Under the pieces are notes generated by a model, which saw only the letters and a program-made list of their open reading frames with translations, did not search any database and was not told the DNA's origin. Made by a program: the position numbers and the translations under genes. A stretch of 64,000 bases of DNA from Selaginella moellendorffii (lineage: Eukaryota; Streptophyta; Lycopodiopsida; Selaginellales; Selaginellaceae): contig NW_003314277.1 of assembly GCF_000143415.4 (NCBI RefSeq), positions 461,644 through 525,643 of the forward strand, in the 5' to 3' direction. Shown here piece after piece: positions 55,565-64,000 of this stretch. Position 1 is the stretch's first letter. Each line of letters opens with the position of its first letter.

Positions 55565-55615
55565 AGTACATGCTCAATAGTGGAAGTTCCAGTGTTCCAC
55601 TATTGAGCATGTACT
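55565..55615. repeat. Perfect 21-bp hairpin
   Basis: AGTACATGCTCAATAGTGGA(A) at 55565-55585 is exactly reverse-complemented at 55595-55615 around a 9-nt loop. It lies about 250 bp before the peptide start codon and 170 bp before the TATA box. Confidence 0.9.
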
Positions 55616-55781
55616 ATCACATTCAACACAGAACTTGTTTTTTCATATTGTCAGACTCACTTTGCAGTAATTTATTCCATCTCAACACGTTTGTTCTTAT
55701 CGAGAACAGACTTAGTCTACTCTGAACGCACCGGCAGCCTTTCAGTACGTTTTCCTTGTCCTCTGGCTTACAGTCCCTTGG

Positions 55782-55788
55782 TATAAAT
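55782..55788 (+). promoter_or_regulatory. TATA box of Cys-rich peptide gene 1
   Basis: TATAAAT, about 80 bp before the ATG at 55868. It is conserved in the inverted copy at 59801-59807, where it again lies about 80 bp upstream. Confidence 0.6.
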
Positions 55789-55867
55789 TTGTGAGTGTTG
55801 TTCCTCAATTCGCCAATCCTCATCTGCTCGTTCCAAGTTCATTAGTATGTTTCTCTTCAACAACAAG

Positions 55868-56107
55868 ATGAAGCCTGTTGTGCTGGTTTGTCTCCTCATA
55901 ATGGCTCTTGTTTTTCAGGGCTTCCACTTCAACGTTCTCTCTGAATCTTGTAATCCTGGGGACAAAGTCTGCACTGGCAAGATATATGGGAAACTTAGTG
56001 GTCATAACTGTCAGAGGAAAGGTGGGAAGCAGTATGGATACCAGGGCAATTGTCTGCGTATCAACCAGGCGATCGGATATGAGGGAGGATGCTGCTACTT
56101 GAGCTGA
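55868..56107 (+). CDS. Secreted six-Cys peptide 1
   Basis: A single exon of 79 residues. MKPVVLVCLLIMALVFQG is a clear signal peptide. The mature part has six cysteines ending in a CC pair (C-X6-C-X12-C-X14-C ... CC) and many basic, Gly and Asn residues (QRKGGKQYGYQGNC). I chose this Met rather than the upstream one at 55847 because the latter is absent in the inverted copy. It is a small secreted peptide of antimicrobial or defensin-like appearance. I do not recognise the exact family. Confidence 0.8.
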   Translation: MKPVVLVCLLIMALVFQGFHFNVLSESCNPGDKVCTGKIYGKLSGHNCQRKGGKQYGYQGNCLRINQAIGYEGGCCYLS

Positions 56108-56194
56108 ATGAGTCGGAATGACTTGAAAATTAATAACCATAAATAAATCTGGTTTTTGGCTTGAACAATAACTGCCCTAGGTGCACCTGAGCGA

Positions 56195-56300
56195 GAAAAT
56201 GGGGAGATGGGGCGGCTTTGAACAGGATCGCATATGGAGCGCATCACGGATCCGTCGCATCTTCAGCTTTCTGGGTCTTCCAGAGTTGTTCATAGTGCTA
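56195..56300 (+). pseudogene. F-box gene 5' fragment
   Basis: About 100 bp in plus orientation match the start of the F-box gene at 58591 (GGGGAGATGGGGCGGCTTTGAACAGGATCG ... TTCAGCTTTCTGGGTCTTCCAGAGTTGTTCA). It is broken immediately after the F-box start. Confidence 0.75.
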
Positions 56301-56430
56301 TATATATCATTGTAAGCGTAGAAATAAAAGCACCAAAGTTCTTACAAGGTTTAAAGGCTGAAATCATGGTTCAATCAAGAAAGTGCAAAAAACAAAGCCT
56401 ACTAACTCCAAATCAGTGCAAGAATAAGTA

Positions 56431-57240
56431 AGTGACATCTTGTTGCTCAGCAGACTTGTTAACAGAAACAGACTAATCAACTTGAAATGAGTCATGAATG
56501 GAGGAGCAACATCCCAATTTTTAGTGTTAAGAAGTTACCCTACAAGCCTGGGCTGGGGCAATACTATTATACCATGTGTAGCGGGCATTATTAAATCATG
56601 CGTTGGGAAAACTTCAAGTAGCTATAAAAGCTAAATAGTACATTTTCGACTCCCTAAATGAACTAAAGCCTTAGGAGGAAATGTAAAAAAGAGTCAACTG
56701 GAATGTTGTCCATCTCTAATGTCATTGTAGCCATCATTGAATAAAGTCAAATTAATCAAATCCAATCTGACAGCATTCGTCTTCCGGCTCTCAAGCAAAT
56801 TCAAGGCATAATATTCAGAATGTTTTAGTTATGTACAAAATTCTGATAAAAACCACTGGTCATAGCCCAGTCAGGCGTGGTTGTAAGGGTCCTCCTTGGG
56901 AAGCTTGGAGTTTTGAGTAATTTATTCATGAACAAAACTCAAACACCACATAATTCTTCTTGGTATTTATTACATTATACTCCATATCAGGTGCACACAC
57001 CACCTGCACAATATGTTGCAGTCGTTATAGCAACCCGTGACAGTCGGGTTCTTGCATTGCGCACATGTTTGCTTCATAGTGATGGAGAAAGTTATCACCG
57101 TTTGAGTGTTGTATATGCTAACGTTTCCTCAGGCGAATACAGTACATCCAAAGTTTGGGACCGAACCACGCTTATATGCAGCTCATAGGAATTTGTACCC
57201 AGAACAGGAAACATTCCATTCACTAGTATGATCTGAAAAT
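56431..57240 (+). repeat. Direct duplication (block B, first copy)
   Basis: Recurs at 60107-60880 in the same orientation with very few differences, including a 17-bp indel at about 57086. Confidence 0.85.
56970..57077 (-). CDS. Short Cys-rich peptide, copy 1
   Basis: A 35-codon frame starting MKQTCAQCKNP with six cysteines spaced C-X2-C-X7-C-X3-C-X3-C-X2-C. The same peptide is encoded at 60664-60771 with only a silent change visible. There is no signal peptide in this frame, so it may be the last exon of a spliced gene. A TATA-like ATATAAG and a 9-codon upstream frame (MYCIRLRKR) lie upstream in both copies. Confidence 0.4.
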   Translation of the reverse strand: MKQTCAQCKNPTVTGCYNDCNILCRWCVHLIWSIM

Positions 57241-57268
57241 TTCTCGTTTCCTACATATGGAGATCCTG

Positions 57269-58591
57269 TTAAGGCTTGGCAGTTAGGCTGGGTATCACCA
57301 CATAATTGCACTCAATATCCTCGTTCTCCATGTTCTCCATGCAGCAAGTATACCACTTGGACAGAGCAAAGTCGTACGCAACAGGAGGCCACACCCCATG
57401 GCTTTCCTTCCTATAGAAAACCGAGATGAAAGCGGTGTCCTCGACCAGCCTCACGGTCATATCCTTGTCCCCCACTGACAAACAACAATTGGGTCCAAAC
57501 AGGTCCGTGGACAGAATCCGCGACACCAAGACCCACGTTGAGTTTTCCTGTTTCATCTCCCAGATCGCCACTCCAATGTCTTCAAATGTCTCTGCATTGA
57601 ACATGAACGATGCCCAGTAGCATTTCCCCTTGTACATGAAGGCACCTATGTATCCAAAAGACCAGTTTGCCCAGCTATCGTCTTCCTGTTCTTGTTCTTG
57701 TTCGTTCCGTGCTGGTGGCGAGATAGCTACATGAGACCAAGCTCTGGAATGCGGATCGTAAGCTGGGAATATGTTCTCCCCAGTGTAGAAGAAAGCACAC
57801 CCTCGGAGAGGTGATCCCAATGAGTTTGAAGTGCTGAAGAGCGGGCCTTCATGCCAAGAACACGACTCTGATTCGTACTGCAGTGAGCAAATTTGGTCGT
57901 CATCATCATCTTCTGTCGGGCCTTCAACAGGCGTCTGGTACTTCTGGTACAGTATCACGACCTGGTAAGAGCTACTGTCTGCGTTTATTTCTGCTTCCAT
58001 GGAGATGTTGAGGTAGGCTGGGCGTGGACGATCCGGAGAGGCAATTGGAGCAGCCGGTAGTGCCTTCCACATGTTGGTGATCGGGTTTCCCACAGCTAAA
58101 GTCACCGAGTCTCTATGTTCCATGAGCATGCCACAGACAAGTCCATTGGAAGAACACAAGCCCACGAAACGCGAACCTGATGGGCCCAATGGAAGACTGC
58201 ATCTCTTACGTTGGTTCAAGCTCAGGTGTGTACGCCATAGCTCGGTGTGATTCTCCAGCTCCATGCCATAATCAAAATGCTCCTCGTCATAGCGAAGCTC
58301 CCTACAGAGCCACTTGCTTCAACGATCATGATGAAAGCAGCAAGCTTACCGGTCAACAGGCGGATCCGTCCGCACTCTGAGCACAGCCCAGGGTTTGAGC
58401 GATGGCTTGTACAGCTGCACGAAACGAGGAGCGAGCACAGCATCATACCAGGACTTGCAGACAGCCCGCAATGTGAACAACTCTGGAAGACCCAGAAAGC
58501 TGAAGATGTGGAGCACAAGCGATGGCTCCGTGATGCGCTCCAGATTGCCGCAGCGACCCCCATCCTGTTCAAAGGCGCCCCATCTCCCCAT
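57269..58591 (-). CDS. F-box protein
   Basis: Two exons on the minus strand (58350-58591 and 57269-58301) join in frame to 424 residues. The F-box is near the N-terminus (LVLHIFSFLGLPELFTLRAV then CKSWYDAV). F-box proteins recruit substrates to SCF ubiquitin ligases through SKP1. The C-terminal ~330 residues contain kelch/galactose-oxidase-like pieces (LCSSNGLVCGML, ITNMWKALP, YIGAFMYKGKCYWASF, VAIWEM), typical of plant F-box associated domains. It is the complete member. A truncated relative lies at 58970-59400 and a fragment at 56195. Confidence 0.85.
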
Positions 58592-58815
58592 TTACTCACT
58601 ATTAGGGTTTTTGACTTTAAACGTAGTGCAGCTGGAACCGCACTACAAGCTTAAATAATGCAGATAAGGGCGCAGACAAGAGGTAATGTATGAGCTGGCC
58701 GTCAGTAGAAAGGCTGTGGAGCTTGCTTGTTGGAAGGGCAAGGCACCGCGACAGTGAGTTGGGATCGGAGGCTACTGTTTCTCTTAGTGCTCTGGATCGG
58801 CTCTGTAGCGACAAG

Positions 58816-59013
58816 ATGAAGGTGAAGGTTGTTCTGGTCTGTTTCCTTTTGATAGCTCTTAGCTTCTACATGACTTTTGCTTTGGAAGGCGACTACTTCA
58901 ACATTCTCAAGCTTGCAGCCTGTGATGAAGAGGACAGAGCCTGCACAGATCTGCAGACAAGCCCACGAAACGCGAACCTGATCCATGGGCCCAATGGAAG
59001 ACTGCATCTGTGA
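58816..59013 (+). pseudogene. Cys-rich peptide gene 3, truncated fusion
   Basis: MKVKVVLVCFLLIALSFY is a signal peptide related to that of peptide genes 1 and 2, and the first two mature cysteines match (ACDEEDRAC). At about 58950 the sequence switches to reversed F-box gene DNA, and the frame ends 20 codons later. The last four cysteines are missing. Confidence 0.65.
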
Positions 59014-59400
59014 CGTTGATTCAAGCTCAGGTGTGGACGCCATAGCTCGGTGTGATTCTCCAGCTTCATGCCATAGTCAAAAAGCTCCTCGTCATAGCGA
59101 AGCTTTCTTAGTAACACTGTGAGAATCTACAGAGACTTTGCTCAGTTTGCTTCAATGAGAGACTAAGAAGCAAACGAAGCTGGTCAATAGGCGGATCTGT
59201 CCGCAGCCTGAGCAGGGCCCAGGGTTCGAGCGGTGGCTTGTAGCCTTGTACAGCTGAGCGAAACGAGGAGAGAGCACAGCATCATACCAAAACTTGCAGA
59301 CAGCCCGCATTGTGAACAACTCTGGAAGTTCCACAAAGCTGAAGACGTGCCAGAGCACAAGTGATGGTCCGTGATGCGCTCCAGATTGCCGCAGCGAGCA
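58970..59400 (-). pseudogene. Truncated F-box gene copy
   Basis: Matches both exon ends of the F-box gene at 57269-58591: VFSFVELPELFTMRAVCKFW in the 5' part, LRYDEELFDYGMKLENHTELW after the intron. It stops where it fuses to Cys-rich peptide gene 3. The original start codon region is also replaced. Confidence 0.8.
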
Positions 59401-59481
59401 GGGCAGTTATTGAAAGTGTTCAAGACAAAAACCAACAAACTTTTATTTATGGTTATTCATTTTCAAGTCATTCTGAATCAT

Positions 59482-59721
59482 TCAGCTCAAGTAGCAGCAT
59501 CCTCCCTCAAGTCCGATCGCCTTGTTGATACGCAGACAATTGCCCTGGTATCCATACTGCTTCCCACCTTTCCTCTGACAGTTATGACCACCAAGTTTCC
59601 CATATATCTTGCCAGTGCAGGCTTTGTCGTCATCATCACAAGATTCAGCGAGAGCGTTGAAGTGGCAGCCCTGAAAAACAAGAGCCATTATGAGGAGACA
59701 AACCAGCACAACAGGCTTCAT
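59482..59721 (-). CDS. Secreted six-Cys peptide 2
   Basis: A 79-residue paralogue of the peptide at 55868, in inverted orientation. Signal peptide and C-terminal 45 residues are almost identical, while the start of the mature peptide changed from ESCNPGDKVC to ESCDDDDKAC. All six cysteines are kept. The frame is intact and has its own TATA (59801-59807) and upstream hairpin (59978-60028). Confidence 0.8.
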   Translation of the reverse strand: MKPVVLVCLLIMALVFQGCHFNALAESCDDDDKACTGKIYGKLGGHNCQRKGGKQYGYQGNCLRINKAIGLEGGCCYLS

Positions 59722-59977
59722 CTTGTTGTTGAAGAGAAATAGACTAATGAACTTGGAACGAGCAGATGAGGATTGGCGAATTGAGGAACAACACTCACCA
59801 ATTTATAGCAAGGGACTGTAAGCCAGAGGACAAGATAAACATTCAGACTGAAAGGCTGCCGGTGCGTTCAGAGTAGACTAAGTCTGTTCTCGATAAGAAC
59901 AAACGTGTTGAGATGGAATAAATTACTGCAACGTGAGTCTGACAATATGAAAAAACAAATTCTGTGTTGAATGTGAT

Positions 59978-60028
59978 AGTACATGCTCAATAGTGGAACA
60001 CTGGAACTTCCACTATTAAGCATGTACT
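59978..60028. repeat. 21-bp hairpin, inverted-arm copy
   Basis: Same palindrome as 55565-55615 with one mismatch (AAGCATGTACT instead of GAGCATGTACT in the right arm). Confidence 0.85.
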
Positions 60029-60106
60029 CACCTTTGTTCATACAGTTATGATAATCAAATTTCCCAGACATTTGGGATTGAAAAACGAGAGACTTCATCA
60101 CAAATC

Positions 60107-60880
60107 AGCATCTTGTTGCTCAGCAGACTTGTTAACAGAAACAGACTAATCAACTTGAAATGAGTCATGAATGGAGGAGCAACATCCCAATTTTTAGTGT
60201 TAAGAAGTTACCCTACAAGCCTGGGCTGGGGCAATACTATTATACCATGTGTAGCGGGCATTATTAAATCATTGTGTTTAAACATGGCTTGATCGTTGCG
60301 AAAACTTCAAGTAGCTATAAAAGCTAAATAGTACATTTTCGACTCCCTAAATGAACTAAAGCCTTAGGAGGAAATGTAAAAAAGAGTCAACTGGAATGTT
60401 GTCCATCTCTAATGTCATTGTAGCCATCATTGAATAAAGTCAAATTAATCAAATCCAATCTGACAGCATTCGTCTTCAGGCTCTCAAGCAAATTCAAGGC
60501 ATAATATTCAGAATGTTTTAGTTATGTACAAAATTCTGATAAAAAAACACTGGTCATAGCCCAGTCAGGCGTGGTTGTAAGGGTCCTCCTTGGGAAACTT
60601 GGAGTTTTGAGTAATTTATTCATGAACAAAACTCAAACACCACATAATTCTCCTTGGTAATTATTACATTATACTCCATATCAGGTGCACACACCACCTG
60701 CACAATATGTTGCAGTCGTTATAGCAACCCGTGACGGTCGGGTTCTTGCATTGCGCACATGTTTGCTTCATAGTGATGGAGAGTGTTGTATATGCTAACG
60801 TTTCCTCAGGCGAATACAATACATCCAAAGTTTGGGACCGAACCACAACACAAGCTTATATGCAGCTCATAGGAAACATT
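60107..60880 (+). repeat. Direct duplication (block B, second copy)
   Basis: Begins exactly where the inverted block A ends (...CACAAATCAG|CATCTTGTTGCTC), so blocks A and B meet here at a junction not present in the first locus. Confidence 0.85.
60664..60771 (-). CDS. Short Cys-rich peptide, copy 2
   Basis: The same 35-codon, six-Cys frame as 56970-57077, with an in-frame upstream extension to 60846 that copy 1 lacks because of its 17-bp insertion. Keeping all six cysteines in both copies hints at coding function, but recent duplication explains it equally well. Confidence 0.35.
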   Translation of the reverse strand: MKQTCAQCKNPTVTGCYNDCNILCRWCVHLIWSIM

Positions 60881-60944
60881 CCACGCCCAGCTGGTATGAT
60901 GCTGTGCCACTCACCAATTTTTTCAATCAATGACATTAGAGATG

Positions 60945-61075
60945 CTCCTCAACCTTGGAGCACTACAGCAAGGCCGTGCCGTGCACGCCACCATCGCCAC
61001 CACTGCGGGTTACATAACATAGGCTCGCCCCGCTACAAAACATGTCACCGGGGCAGCTATTGCCAACACCAGCAT
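60945..61075 (+). repeat. Patchwork of PPR and Cys-rich gene fragments
   Basis: About 65 bp copied from the PPR gene (CCTCAACCTTGGAGC-CTACAGCAAGGCC; source about 51490-51555) is joined directly to about 68 bp copied from 53023-53090 (TGCGGGTTACATAACATAGGC...). No gene results. Confidence 0.85.
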
Positions 61076-61277
61076 ATCCTATAAAGCTGAGCTGGCGAAA
61101 ATCACTAGCAAGTTTACACCTGTTGCTAATTTTATACATGAAATGGACAAACGTATGCTTATATAATTGGTTTGTCCTTCCCTATGGATCTTTGTTATAT
61201 CAACTTACATGGTAACTTGCAAAGGCTAACATCAGACAAAGAGAAGAGCTAGTGTTTTGCTATTGGAGTGGAGGAAA

Positions 61278-61439
61278 ATGGCTCGTGGAAGGATACTTCT
61301 TGTGATTTTGATGAGCACCAGCATCAATTGTTCCACGCTGGGCTCGTTGTCAGTGATGAACCAGCAGGCCGAGCTTGGGAGCTTGTTCCAAGGCAGCGTG
61401 TCTCCGGGAGGTCCTTCAATGCATCGACAGCCAGAATGA
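61278..61439 (+). CDS. Putative short secreted peptide precursor
   Basis: A 53-residue frame: MARGRILLVILMSTSINCS looks like a signal peptide, and the C-terminus reads LFQGSVSPGGPSMHRQPE. The last part loosely resembles the proline-rich PIP motif of IDA-like abscission peptides (PIPPSGPS-RH). The opposite strand is related to the unrecognised gene at 49.3 kb, so this frame may be accidental. Confidence 0.25.
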   Translation: MARGRILLVILMSTSINCSTLGSLSVMNQQAELGSLFQGSVSPGGPSMHRQPE

Positions 61440-61549
61440 GAAGCGCCCGGATAGACCGACGAGTGTGGATCAGGAAGGCTCAATCGGAAATGAAATGTTC
61501 ATCCAGGGTCAGGCTAGTCCATCACCCGGCCCATCCAAGGACAAAATGA

Positions 61550-61799
61550 ATCTTCTTGTTAATTATAAGATATAAGTAATATATTTAGAATTGACAGAGC
61601 AAACTTTTTGATTTTTTAAAAATCAACTTGCATTATATAAGATTTACATGGTCCTTATATAAGAACAAAATTGTTTCTTTCCAAAGTAAAATCCAATTCC
61701 GTCATTCCTTGGATAAGCTGCCTTGCAGATGGAATGCTATCCCAATCCATAGAATTGTGATGGAAATTCCTTAAACTTCGATCTCTCTTGCGTGCATTT
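61550..61799. other. AT-rich spacer
   Basis: Nothing recognisable between the small peptide frame and the kinase remnant. Confidence 0.5.
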
Positions 61800-62370
61800 T
61801 TAAATACCACTTCCAAATCTATATTTGGGAACGGACAAGATGAGACAAGTGTAAAGCAGCATCCCTAATCCCCACACATTGCTGGCTGTGATATAGCACC
61901 ATTGAGCATCGAGCATCGCTTCGGGGGACATATGATCCCACGTCTCACCCCCACACTCGTTCCATGGATCCTTTATCCAGCAAGCCATCCCAAAGTCGGA
62001 CACCTTTAGGACATAAAACTTCCCAGGTCACGGGTACTTCAGCAAAACATTCGCAGGCTTCAGATCACAGTGGATGATCTCGTTATCATGAACTCTCTTT
62101 AACGTCTTGGTGAGAGTTATGACGATCTTTGCAGATTCTTCCCCATCAAGCTGCCCCTTGTACTTGATCCGGTCGTGAAGGCTGCAATTGCACAGCTCAA
62201 GAACAAGGTGGTACACCTCCCCGTACTGATTGGGCTCTTCTTGTACGATCTGCTCAAAGTGGACTCATCCAAACACCTCTAGCATAACCATCACTCGAGC
62301 TTCAAACAGCCCATCGGACCCATGGACTGTCTTGATCACAAAAACCTCATCACTCCTTTGGAATGCCATT
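61800..62370 (-). pseudogene. Protein kinase remnant
   Basis: Kinase motifs in order on the minus strand: FVIKTVHG with the ATP-binding Lys, YHLVLELCNCSLHDRI, IIHCDLKPANVLLKY (the HRD Arg changed to Cys), VSDFGMACWI, ETWDHMSPEAML and ASNVWGLGMLLY (the usual Asp before W changed to Asn). Two in-frame TGA stops interrupt it, one before VHFEQ and one after KYP. The N-terminal glycine loop and the C-terminal lobe end are missing. Confidence 0.8.
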
Positions 62371-62653
62371 GCTTGCCTTCCACCCCAATCGATTTCTCTA
62401 GTCTATAGTTCTTTACTAGCGTTGGGTATTCTAGAACTTCTTATTCAAGACCGTGTGTTGGTTGAAACACTCCATCTTTTGCCTAGGTTTTTTGTGCATA
62501 TAATTCTTCAAGCTAACCATCTCGAATGAAAAATGTAACCTTAAAATCAAAACTGCTCTAGAGCTTGTTTGTAAAGGTAGAATCTTCGTTTAAGTATCTT
62601 TTATTTTTAAAGGTATCATGTTTAAGTGATAACATTTAGGTAATTTTCCTGGA

Positions 62654-64000
62654 ATGATTCTCCAGAGCTCCGCGCGATCAGAGTCCATACACTCGCTGCT
62701 AGCGGCGCTCAAGGTATGTGCTAGGACAAAGGATCTTGCACGGGGCAGGGAGATCCATCATGCGGCCTCCAAGAAGTTTGGAGAGGCCAACATCTACATC
62801 GCCAGCGGTCTCGTGGCCATGTACGCCAAATGTGGCTGCTTGGACGAAGCCGCGGGAATTTTCCAGGGGATGGAGCAGCGAGACGTGGTTTGCTGGACTG
62901 CGCTCATCGTGGGCTACGTCCAGAATGGAGCTCCGGAGATAGCACTGGATTTGTTCTCGCAGATGGAAAGAAGTGGCTGCGATCCAAGCGGCCCCACTCT
63001 CCTGGCCCTTCTCAAGGCTTGCGTGATTCTGGACGAGAGAGAACGAGCAGGGATCGAAAATGGGAAGTTCTTCGCGGGGAGGATGAAGCTGCTCGAGAGA
63101 ACCATGGCGATCCACGCTCGAGCTGCCAAGAGCTCGGATAGCATGCTCTCGCGGTACGCTCGTTTGGCAACTTGTCTCGCGGATACCTACGCCAAGTGTG
63201 GAAGCATGAGAGACTCTTGGCGAGTTTTCGATGGGATTGAGAACCACGACGTTGTCTCCTGGACGGTATTGGTTCTGGGATACGCTCAAAACCGGCAGGA
63301 AGATTTGGCTCTGGAGCTCTTCTCGCAGATGGAAGCTGCTATGATCAATCCAGATTGCTCGAGTTTTCTCGCGGCTGTCAAAGCTTGCTCTAGTCTGGCC
63401 GTGCGAGAGGAGATTGATGCGTCGTTGGCTGTGAAGATCAAGAGCTTGGAACGAGCCATGGCGATTCACTCTCACGCATCAAACTCTCGCTGCTTCAAGT
63501 TGGAGGCGAGGAAACATTTACACTTGGCGAACGCGATGGTGGACTTGTATGCCAAGTGTGAAAGTTTAGAAGATTCTCGCAGGGTGTTTGATTCGATGGA
63601 GCAGCACGACATCGTTTCCTGGACATCGATCATCACAGGCTATGCTCACGAGAGCCAAGATGGAGAAGAAGCTTTGCTTCTCTTCTCTTGCATGCAAGAA
63701 CAAGGATTTAAACCCGATCGTTTAGCTTGCGTCGCCGCTATCAAGGCTTGTAGCGTAATTGCCGAGAAGAAACAACGCAAGAGATGGGATTTAGACGTAG
63801 AATCTCTCGAGAAAGCAATGAAAATCCACTCGTGGATCTCGCAGCTTGGCCTGGAGAGAGATCCATCGCTTGCTAGCAGTCTGGTTGATATGTATGCCAA
63901 GTGTGGAAGCTTGATCGTGGACGCTCGCCGGGTATTTGATAAGATCTTAGATCGCGACGTAGTCTCGTGGAACTCTTTCCTGTTTGGATGTGTTTACATT
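62654..64000 (+). CDS. PPR protein, 3' end outside the window
   Basis: Open from ATG 62654 to the right edge (449 codons, no stop). It shows PLS-type repeats: GLVAMYAKCGCLDEAAGIFQ, VCWTALIVGYVQNGAPEIAL, LADTYAKCGSMRDSWRVF, VSWTSIITGYAHESQDGEEA and LVDMYAKCGSL. Between repeats there are Lys/Arg-rich linkers (for example about 63030-63110) that lengthen the usual 31-36-residue spacing. A role in organellar RNA processing is inferred from the family. E/DYW content cannot be seen. Confidence 0.9.
   Translation, partial: MILQSSARSESIHSLLAALKVCARTKDLARGREIHHAASKKFGEANIYIASGLVAMYAKCGCLDEAAGIFQGMEQRDVVCWTALIVGYVQNGAPEIALDLFSQMERSGCDPSGPTLLALLKACVILDERERAGIENGKFFAGRMKLLERTMAIHARAAKSSDSMLSRYARLATCLADTYAKCGSMRDSWRVFDGIENHDVVSWTVLVLGYAQNRQEDLALELFSQMEAAMINPDCSSFLAAVKACSSLAVREEIDASLAVKIKSLERAMAIHSHASNSRCFKLEARKHLHLANAMVDLYAKCESLEDSRRVFDSMEQHDIVSWTSIITGYAHESQDGEEALLLFSCMQEQGFKPDRLACVAAIKACSVIAEKKQRKRWDLDVESLEKAMKIHSWISQLGLERDPSLASSLVDMYAKCGSLIVDARRVFDKILDRDVVSWNSFLFGCVYI

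Larger units (their letters stand above)
55478..56150 (+). repeat. Left arm of an inverted duplication (block A)
   Basis: Nearly the whole stretch recurs in reverse at about 60107-59440, including the hairpin, TATA box and Cys-rich peptide gene. Confidence 0.85.

Noticed and set aside
59371-59742. 123-codon plus-strand frame over Cys-rich peptide 2
   Set aside because: Antisense to an intact signal-peptide gene conserved with its paralogue. It has no features of its own.
62230-62529. 99-codon plus-strand frame
   Set aside because: Antisense of the kinase remnant and its AT-rich flank.

Overview
The window is nuclear DNA of a land plant. I infer a lycophyte of the Selaginella moellendorffii type. 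The reasons are GT-AG introns of only about 45-110 bp in nearly every gene, tight gene spacing, GC-rich exons in AT-rich spacers, PLS-type PPR genes, and a plant FatB thioesterase. The species is an inference and was not tested. A 290-base run of N (11392-11681) shows this is assembled draft sequence.

Layout. 215-7742: a decayed Ty3/gypsy LTR retrotransposon on the minus strand with target-site duplication, split inside its reverse transcriptase by a 1.8-kb minisatellite-bearing insertion and carrying a second small LTR-like insertion between gag and protease. 8.8-34 kb: an expanding and decaying family of genes encoding an unknown N-terminal region, TPR repeats and a SET domain. One copy (21412-24278) has a complete 8-exon, 788-residue reading frame. 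One (15042-17810) has a frameshift in exon 7. The others (9.6-11.3, 24.5-25.3, 28.2-29.2, 31.7-31.8 and 32.5-34.0 kb) are broken, and two of them share one ancestral lesion. Between these copies lie an AT-rich GNA-type lectin gene and dead fragments of a PPR gene, of RCL1, of a DEAH-box helicase and of a Ty1/copia element.

34.2-45.3 kb is a compact housekeeping block: SLX1-type GIY-YIG nuclease, ZRSR2/RGH3-type minor-spliceosome factor starting 65 bp after it, a single-exon DUF4283-like nuclear protein, FatB acyl-ACP thioesterase, ribosomal protein eL14, and a plant CCCH zinc-finger protein. The last two are transcribed divergently from a 443-bp region with telo-boxes.

47.5-64 kb is accessory: a single-pass membrane protein with a damaged repeat tail, a PLS-class PPR gene, a small secreted Cys-rich protein, a gag remnant, and a duplicated and inverted cluster in which two kinds of short Cys-rich peptide genes and F-box genes are interleaved, with perfect or near-perfect 21-bp hairpins upstream of the peptide genes. 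A broken kinase and a second PPR gene running off the right edge close the window.

The most unusual signals are the TPR-SET nursery with one intact member, the Cys-rich peptide/F-box cluster with hairpins, the domesticated DUF4283 protein, and patchwork filler DNA made of pieces of neighbouring loci.
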